This document shows, in pieces, positions 5,824 through 9,933 of a stretch of 9,933 nt of DNA. The notes under the pieces were generated by a model. It made no database searches. It had not been told where the DNA came from and worked only from the letters and a program-made list of their open reading frames with translations. The position numbers and the translations under genes are program-made. The stretch spans positions 1-9,933 of the forward strand of contig CATZIR010000021.1 in NCBI GenBank assembly GCA_958420145.1, written 5' to 3'. This DNA comes from an uncultured Eubacteriales bacterium. GTDB lineage: Bacteria; Bacillota; Clostridia; Christensenellales; UBA1242. Each line of letters starts with the position of its first letter. Position 1 is the stretch's first letter.

Positions 5824-6240
5824 TTAATAATATTCAACCAAACTTATTTGTTCTTTTGTTTTCTCGTTTTCAAATATGTATGTTACTTGGTCGCCGTCTT
5901 CTTCTACCCAATCTTGCGCGCTATCCGGTAGCCAGTCAGGAATGATTTCGGCATATTTTTGCGCATTTTTGATGTACAAATCAGTATCTCTAAATTCTAT
6001 TTTGTTTACCAAAAGTTCTCTAGTAAAAACCAAATATAAAATAAGTTGACTTGTAGGGTTATATAAATTAGCATTATCTACAAAGTACAAAAAAGAATCG
6101 TCATATTTCCTTAAAGAATTATTTTTAAAATCTTTTGTAAAACTTCTAAATTCTTCATCATTTTTACACAACTCAATTATTTTTTCTACATCTATTTTAC
6201 CTTCAATAAAGTCTTTTATTATTTGAAATCCTTTCTCCAT
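5824..6240 (-). CDS. Immunity-like protein, paralogue lacking 59 internal residues
   Basis: A 138-residue paralogue of the gene just downstream. The N-termini align but have diverged (IIKDFIEGKIDVEKIIELCK versus VIKDFVEGKISFDVFIDFLK), as have the middles. From IIPDWLPDSAQDWVEE (99-114) onward the match is almost exact, except that this protein jumps straight to DGDQVTYIFENEKTKEQI, skipping what in the neighbour is residues 105-163 (the Lys-rich helix and the WVQG...WP segment). The skip is in frame, 177 bp. The likely cause is a deletion at a short AGAA homology, because the longer form looks like the complete domain. Whether the shortened protein folds is open. The ATG at 6240 has GGAG 7 nt upstream; the gene follows the hydrolase by 33 nt. 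Confidence 0.6.
   Translation of the reverse strand: MEKGFQIIKDFIEGKIDVEKIIELCKNDEEFRSFTKDFKNNSLRKYDDSFLYFVDNANLYNPTSQLILYLVFTRELLVNKIEFRDTDLYIKNAQKYAEIIPDWLPDSAQDWVEEDGDQVTYIFENEKTKEQISLVEYY
5826..5945. repeat. Near-identical DNA shared with the neighbouring paralogue (5251-5325 plus 5500-5546)
   Basis: The 3' block of this gene matches the neighbour's 3' end (2 differences over the ~58 bp ending at the TCTTCT junction), then its 5500-5546 block (3 differences over ~46 bp). In the neighbour the two blocks are separated by 5323-5499. Even synonymous sites are conserved, unlike the 5' halves of the two genes, which points to a recent duplication or gene conversion. Confidence 0.8.
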
Positions 6241-6273
6241 ATTTTGCTCCTACTTATAAAATTTTATTAATTT

Positions 6274-7002
6274 TTACAATATCTCATCAACAATTTTAAT
6301 TATTTTATCTAGTTCGCCTACATTCTTGAATCGGTGGTCCGCACCCTTAATGTAGTACAAACTATAATCAAGATAATTTTGTTTATAAAATTCTTCGTTA
6401 CTATAAATATCTACAACATCGTCCATGTCTCCTTGAACGATGTCGATATATTGAGAAAACTTTTGGTGTTTTAGAGAGTTTGCACTTAGGTCAGTCAAAA
6501 ATTTATAGTTAACAAAAAGTGGTCTATCAAAGCCTAAATCTATATGATTTTTCTCTAAACCTTGCACAGAAAAGCCATTTTTTTGTAGTAAATTTTTTAG
6601 CACTTCGTCCATAAAGATTGCTGGTGATTTCAAAATTATGTGGTCAATGTCACCTATTTTGTTTAGGTTATTTAGTAGAATATAACCACCAAAACTTGTT
6701 GCGAAAAACGATAGCGAACAGTCAGTATAAGTAGTTTTAACATAGTTAACAACATTCAAAAGGTAGTCAAAACAATCTTGTAAAACCAAGTCGCCACTAC
6801 TCTTGTCTTTACCATGGCATGGCAAGTCAAACGCAACCACCAATGTTTTACTTGGTGTCAAATGTTGAGCCAAAGCATATATTGTGGAACTATCACTATC
6901 TCCTGCAAAGCCATGAATGGTAACTAGCACCTTGTTAGGCTTCTCTGCTGGAACGAAAAATTTGTAATGAATGTTACCAATAAACTTGTCTTCTATCTTC
7001 AT
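6274..7002 (-). CDS. Alpha/beta-fold hydrolase (serine esterase/lipase-like)
   Basis: A 242-residue cytoplasmic hydrolase, typical length for a single alpha/beta-hydrolase domain without a lid. In order: VLVTIHGFAGDSDSS (25-39) with the oxyanion HG at 30-31; VVAFDLPCHGKDKSSGD (55-71), the strand-4/DxxGxGxS region; the nucleophile elbow at FFATSFGGYILL with S103; an acidic residue in IVQGDMDDVVD (188-198), probably D194 or D195; and H223 in KGADHRF. The elbow reads A-T-S-F-G rather than the usual G-x-S-x-G, a variant seen in some alpha/beta hydrolases. The catalytic triad looks complete. Substrate is unknown; fatty-acyl or small carboxyl esters are guesses. The ATG at 7002 has AAGGAC about 7 nt upstream. 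It heads a probable three-gene operon with the two immunity-like genes. Confidence 0.85.
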   Translation of the reverse strand: MKIEDKFIGNIHYKFFVPAEKPNKVLVTIHGFAGDSDSSTIYALAQHLTPSKTLVVAFDLPCHGKDKSSGDLVLQDCFDYLLNVVNYVKTTYTDCSLSFFATSFGGYILLNNLNKIGDIDHIILKSPAIFMDEVLKNLLQKNGFSVQGLEKNHIDLGFDRPLFVNYKFLTDLSANSLKHQKFSQYIDIVQGDMDDVVDIYSNEEFYKQNYLDYSLYYIKGADHRFKNVGELDKIIKIVDEIL

Positions 7003-7015
7003 ATTCTTGTCCTTT

Positions 7016-7044
7016 ATTGTAGTTTAGCACACATTTGTTTTGAA
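7016..7044 (-). promoter_or_regulatory. Candidate promoter of the hydrolase operon
   Basis: On the minus strand, TTCAAA (7044-7039), 17 nt, TACAAT (7021-7016). It would start only a few nt before the ATG, cutting into the AAGGAC site. The alternative is an extended -10 (TG-T-TATAAA, 7061-7053) giving a leader of ~45 nt. I cannot choose between them. Confidence 0.35.
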
Positions 7045-7106
7045 GAAAACAATTTATAACAAAATACTCAAATAATGCGCATATTTTATGCAAAAAAATG
7101 AAATTA

Positions 7107-7115
7107 TGCTATAAT
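7107..7115 (+). promoter_or_regulatory. Extended -10 promoter of the zinc-ribbon gene, leaderless geometry
   Basis: TGCTATAAT: a consensus TATAAT at 7110-7115 preceded by the TG of an extended -10. No convincing -35. The ATG at 7122 starts 6 nt after the box, so +1 should coincide with the start codon, matching the acetyltransferase at 1752. Confidence 0.6.
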
Positions 7116-7121
7116 AATTAT

Positions 7122-7658
7122 ATGAAAAGAAATTATAATTTTTTATTTTTAATTATTTGGGGACTACTGTTTGCTGGAATTCCACTTACTATGCTCTTTA
7201 TTGGTCAAATGAATGGCTCAACTTGGTTTTTATACATATTTGTACTAATCGGCTTGGTTGCTATTGGTTTTGGAATTAAAAATATGATAAAAATGTTTCA
7301 AGATAATAAGTTACTAAAAAAAGGCAAAGACGCCATAGGTTCGTTTATCACACAAAAGCCATATGGTTCGATTAATAATATGCCAATGTTCAAAATCGAA
7401 TTTAGTTTCACTAATGATAAAAATGAAATATGTCAAGTAGTGTCTAATCAAATCTACACCTTTGACGAAGTGGAAATATACCGAAACAACAAAGAATTTG
7501 CAATAAAATATTTGGGCGATAAAGCCGTGATTGTGTCTAGTTGTATTCCAAACAAGTTAGATAATAACAAATTAGACGAAAACAAAGAGTCAGTTTGTCA
7601 ATATTGTGGCGAGCAATTTGATGGCGACAAATGTCCATCGTGTGGTGCTAAAAAGTAA
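7122..7658 (+). CDS. Two-TM membrane protein with C-terminal zinc ribbon
   Basis: A 178-residue membrane protein of unknown function. Two hydrophobic segments lie at about 8-27 (LFLIIWGLLFAGIPLTMLFI) and 35-52 (WFLYIFVLIGLVAIGFGI). A beta-rich domain follows at ~66-138 (GKDAIGSFITQ, FKIEFSFTNDKNE, FAIKYLGDKAVIV), reminiscent of the DUF3592 type. The end is a CxxC-x8-CxxC zinc ribbon (C159, C162, C171, C174) with the CxxCG...CPxCG signature. Both soluble parts are probably on the same, cytoplasmic side. An in-frame ATG at 7098 would add eight residues, but the -10 box at 7110-7115 lies inside that extension, so 7122 is preferred. No Shine-Dalgarno is present, consistent with a leaderless mRNA. 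Divergent from the hydrolase, convergent with the downstream acetyltransferase, and not part of an operon. Confidence 0.75.
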   Translation: MKRNYNFLFLIIWGLLFAGIPLTMLFIGQMNGSTWFLYIFVLIGLVAIGFGIKNMIKMFQDNKLLKKGKDAIGSFITQKPYGSINNMPMFKIEFSFTNDKNEICQVVSNQIYTFDEVEIYRNNKEFAIKYLGDKAVIVSSCIPNKLDNNKLDENKESVCQYCGEQFDGDKCPSCGAKK

Positions 7659-7664
7659 GATGTT

Positions 7665-7694
7665 AAAAAGTGCTTCCTGACGGAAGCATTTTTT
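7665..7694. terminator. Terminator between the zinc-ribbon and GNAT genes
   Basis: TGCTTCC, loop TGAC, GGAAGCA followed by six T's on the plus strand; upstream A's extend the pairing. The T run overlaps the stop codon of the convergent acetyltransferase gene (7693-7695). On the minus strand the stem is also followed by T's, so it can serve both genes. Confidence 0.85.
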
Positions 7695-8178
7695 ATAAAG
7701 ACTTTTTATAAAATAACACAAGTTCTCCTTCTTCTACAAAACTTGCAACAAACTCTCTATAGCCAAAGTGAAGATAAATTCCTAAGTTTCTACTCTCCTT
7801 TGCTTCGCTACCGATAGTCAAATATTTTATTCCTTTTTCTTTTGCGTACTTTTCTGCCATATGAACAAGTTTAGAAATATGTCCTTGACCTTCGTATTGC
7901 TTTTCTATTCTAAACGCATTCATATTGCCTGTTGTTTTGCCATCACAAAGCATTAGTCTATCTTTAACAGCAGAACATTCTGGCGAAAATAACACCGTAA
8001 TTTGTCCTATTGGGTCGTCGTCACTCAAAACCACAAATGTTCTAGCCATACCAGTTTTATTGTAGTGCAGATATTGTTCCTTCCACCTAACATAGCACTC
8101 TTCGCCATTATTTTCTTTGATGTCTTTATTCCAAATTTTTTCTAAGTCTTGCTCAGTTGCTTCTCTATAAATAAACAT
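7693..8178 (-). CDS. GNAT-family N-acetyltransferase
   Basis: A 161-residue acetyl-CoA-dependent acetyltransferase. It opens with the classic IYREATEQDLEKIW strand/helix. The middle has GQITVLFSP (58-66), and motif A carries the CoA loop Q94-Y-E-G97-Q-G99-H, followed by helix ISKLVHMAEKYAKEKGIKYL. Motif B is at EAKESRNLGIYLHFGYREF (125-143), the N...Y..FGF-type segment that closes the active site. The substrate is unknown. It is not closely similar to the acetyltransferase at 1252-1752. The ATG at 8178 has AGGAG 6 nt upstream, and the promoter is so close that the ribosome binding site lies at the very 5' end of the transcript. Single-gene unit. Confidence 0.85.
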   Translation of the reverse strand: MFIYREATEQDLEKIWNKDIKENNGEECYVRWKEQYLHYNKTGMARTFVVLSDDDPIGQITVLFSPECSAVKDRLMLCDGKTTGNMNAFRIEKQYEGQGHISKLVHMAEKYAKEKGIKYLTIGSEAKESRNLGIYLHFGYREFVASFVEEGELVLFYKKSL

Positions 8179-8195
8179 AATAAACTCCTAGAATT

Positions 8196-8224
8196 ATTAT
8201 ATATTAAAAATGCATTACTTACAA
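8196..8224 (-). promoter_or_regulatory. SigA-type promoter of the second GNAT gene
   Basis: On the minus strand, TTGTAA (8224-8219), 17-nt spacer, TATAAT (8201-8196). The -35 is identical to that of the other acetyltransferase gene. Expected leader ~11 nt. Confidence 0.75.
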
Positions 8225-8260
8225 AGTTAAAATTGCCAAAAACATCAACTTTTTATTATT

Positions 8261-8268
8261 CATATAAT
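8261..8268 (+). promoter_or_regulatory. Possible -10 element of the adhesin gene
   Basis: CATATAAT contains a consensus TATAAT at 8263-8268, 25 nt before the ATG, but no -35 hexamer lies 16-18 nt upstream. Either an activator is needed or another sigma factor reads it: CATATAAT is one base from the CATACAAT -10 of SigE. Confidence 0.35.
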
Positions 8269-8293
8269 GTTTATAGACAAAGGAGAAAGTTTT

Positions 8294-9933
8294 ATGACAA
8301 CAAATGTTTCCACATTTCTAGAATTAAAAAACGCAATAGAAGACGCCACTACAACGGATATATCTATAACAAACGATATAACACTAACAGGTGGAATTAA
8401 AGTTAATGTAGCCAAAAGTATTACCACTATAGATGCAAACAACCATACTATAACCGATGTTAATACTTCCACTTTTACAGACACAATCTATGTTCCATCA
8501 ACCACAAATACAGTAAGCGTAACAATGAAAAACGCAGTATGGAGTGGAAGAAATTATTATGGAGTTATCGGTGTTTACGATGGCAACACGAATGTTACAA
8601 TCAATTTAGAAAACATAACATACATAGGTCCACAATTTTCGTATAACAAGGCTGGCACAACAAAAATAACCAACTGTAATATAACACTATCGCAAAATGG
8701 GTCGAGTCCTGCACCACAAGAACTAAGCGAAGCAAATAGGCTTATAATCAGTGGAAATGTCATAGTTAATTCTAACACAACAGGCAATGCAGTTGTGTGG
8801 TTTACGAGTGCAAATTCGGCTCTAACGGTAGAAGAAAATGCCGTTTTCATTGTTAATGCACTCTCAACTTATATGTTCTACACCGACACTCAACCAGTGC
8901 TAACTTTCAAGAAAAATTCTTATACAAAAATGGCAACTAAAAATGGCTTGTTCTATTCATCAAGCAGTTCAGCACACATTGCGCTTAGTTTTTTACTAGA
9001 CGAAAATGCCACATTCATTTCATCGCAATCAGCAAGCAATTCTGTGCCACTATTCAAATGTATTTCTAATTTTACAATCAACAAAAACGCAGATTTTGAA
9101 CTATATTCAACGGTTTCAAATAGCACAGGGCTAATATATTTTGGTCAGCAGGCAGTGGCAAGCATAAATTCACCAAAACGAGTAGTGCTATACAACAATG
9201 GTGGTCCAGTTTTTAAGTTTCAAACTGGTAGCACGAGCAGTCCAAACAACTTAACATTTAGCGCTGAGATGATTAACTTATGGACAAAAGCCACCACTCC
9301 ACTAGAAAGTGCTGGCACAATTAGTGACACACCTACAACATCTTGGCACAAAAGTTTGTATAGCGAGAATGTTACAATAAACGCAAAAACTTCACCGTCT
9401 GCTGTTATTAGCGTCGAAAGTAACCTTGCCGAAGGTGACACTGGCTACCCTATCACAACCACAAACTTCAATATTCTAAGTGCAAATGTTATGAGTATAG
9501 GCGCACTTGAACTGGAAGCAAACGAAATTACAGACACATCGTCTTCAATTTCTGGCACGACAGAGGCACTCTCTAATTTGGCAATAACTTGTAACACAAG
9601 TACACTTACTGGAACAGCAAACAGTCAAGGCGAATTTGATGTTTTAGTTACAGAACTAGTCACAGTAGACACAGTAGTGACGATAAAATCAAACAAAAAT
9701 TTTTTAACAAAAACTATCACAGAAACTAGTGTAGGTAGTGTTGCTATAACTTCGCTTAGCCCACTAAAATTTCATGCTTTTGGTTCGCCAGCCAACAAAG
9801 ATATAATTTACAGACTAGACCCAAATTGGACTATTGAAGTTACGGACACTAGAAAGACTGGAACAAGTTGGTCGCTATATGCCTATGTATCGAACCCACT
9901 AACATCCAATGGCAACCAGATTGATAACGCACT
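8294..9933 (+). CDS. Pectate-lyase-like adhesin with Ig-like and WxL-like regions (3' end outside window)
   Basis: At least 546 residues of a large Thr/Ser/Asn-rich, nearly Cys-free surface-type protein. Residues ~3-60 (VSTFLELKNAIEDATTTDIS, ITNDITLTGG, IDANNHTI) match the start of the pectate-lyase-like adhesive beta-helix domain of Gram-positive adhesins. Repeated short beta strands to about 400 suit a right-handed beta-helix. Residues ~410-480 (TSSSISGTTEALSNL, GTANSQGEFDVLV, VDTVVTIKSN) look like a bacterial Ig-like module. From ~485, LSPLKFHAFGSP and then WTIEVTDTRKTGTSWSLYAY resemble the beginning of a WxL peptidoglycan-binding domain. The ATG at 8294 has AAAGGAG 8 nt upstream and stop codons lie upstream in frame, yet the protein begins directly with the adhesive domain and has no Sec signal peptide. 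Long open stretches on the opposite strand here are by-products of its composition. Confidence 0.8.
   Translation, partial: MTTNVSTFLELKNAIEDATTTDISITNDITLTGGIKVNVAKSITTIDANNHTITDVNTSTFTDTIYVPSTTNTVSVTMKNAVWSGRNYYGVIGVYDGNTNVTINLENITYIGPQFSYNKAGTTKITNCNITLSQNGSSPAPQELSEANRLIISGNVIVNSNTTGNAVVWFTSANSALTVEENAVFIVNALSTYMFYTDTQPVLTFKKNSYTKMATKNGLFYSSSSSAHIALSFLLDENATFISSQSASNSVPLFKCISNFTINKNADFELYSTVSNSTGLIYFGQQAVASINSPKRVVLYNNGGPVFKFQTGSTSSPNNLTFSAEMINLWTKATTPLESAGTISDTPTTSWHKSLYSENVTINAKTSPSAVISVESNLAEGDTGYPITTTNFNILSANVMSIGALELEANEITDTSSSISGTTEALSNLAITCNTSTLTGTANSQGEFDVLVTELVTVDTVVTIKSNKNFLTKTITETSVGSVAITSLSPLKFHAFGSPANKDIIYRLDPNWTIEVTDTRKTGTSWSLYAYVSNPLTSNGNQIDNA

Noticed and set aside
8260..9441. 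Several open stretches on the minus strand across the adhesin gene
   Set aside because: They are antisense to a long, well-supported reading frame with a ribosome binding site, have no ribosome binding sites, and encode composition-driven Val/Ser-rich sequence caused by the Thr/Asn/Val codons opposite.

Overview
The window is AT-rich, uses the standard code (TGG for Trp, TGA as a working stop), and has mostly strong AGGAG-type ribosome binding sites and sigma-70/SigA-type promoters. Together with a pectate-lyase-like/WxL-type adhesin and a BclA-like collagen protein, this points to a low-GC Gram-positive (Bacillota), probably an uncultured clostridial gut lineage. The exact taxon cannot be read from the sequence.

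Layout, left to right. (1) 1-1061, minus: the N-terminal ~353 residues of aspartyl-tRNA synthetase, running off the left edge, with a clear promoter. (2) 1252-1752, minus: a GNAT acetyltransferase with its own terminator and a promoter placed so that the transcript should be leaderless. (3) 1947-2574, plus: a collagen-like Gly-X-Y protein with a BclA-type C-terminal domain, apparently broken by a frameshift near its first Gly triplets. (4) 2659-5044, minus: a two-gene operon with an 11-nt overlap, made of an XRE-type regulator followed by an HD-hydrolase/TGS protein that lacks a recognisable (p)ppGpp synthetase domain. It has a strong promoter and AT-rich inverted repeats upstream. (5) 5248-7002, minus: a probable operon of an alpha/beta hydrolase and two tandem paralogues of an immunity-like family. 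The upstream paralogue lacks 59 internal codons present in the downstream one, while the flanking DNA is almost identical. (6) 7122-7658, plus: a small two-TM protein with a zinc ribbon, again with leaderless promoter geometry. (7) 7693-8178, minus: a second GNAT acetyltransferase. (8) 8294 to the right edge, plus: a large Thr/Asn/Ser-rich pectate-lyase-like adhesin with an Ig-like repeat and the start of a WxL-like domain, but no N-terminal signal peptide.

Most genes are short independent units closed by hairpin terminators, two of which lie between convergent genes and can serve both. The best candidate for an undescribed system is the XRE regulator/HD-TGS operon: a regulator with an uncharacterised ligand-type C-terminal domain coupled to a hydrolase-only relative of RelA/SpoT. 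The mosaic immunity-like pair and the two surface-type proteins without signal peptides are the next most interesting. No tRNA, rRNA, CRISPR array or insertion sequence was seen, and no gene-free stretch exceeds 300 bases.
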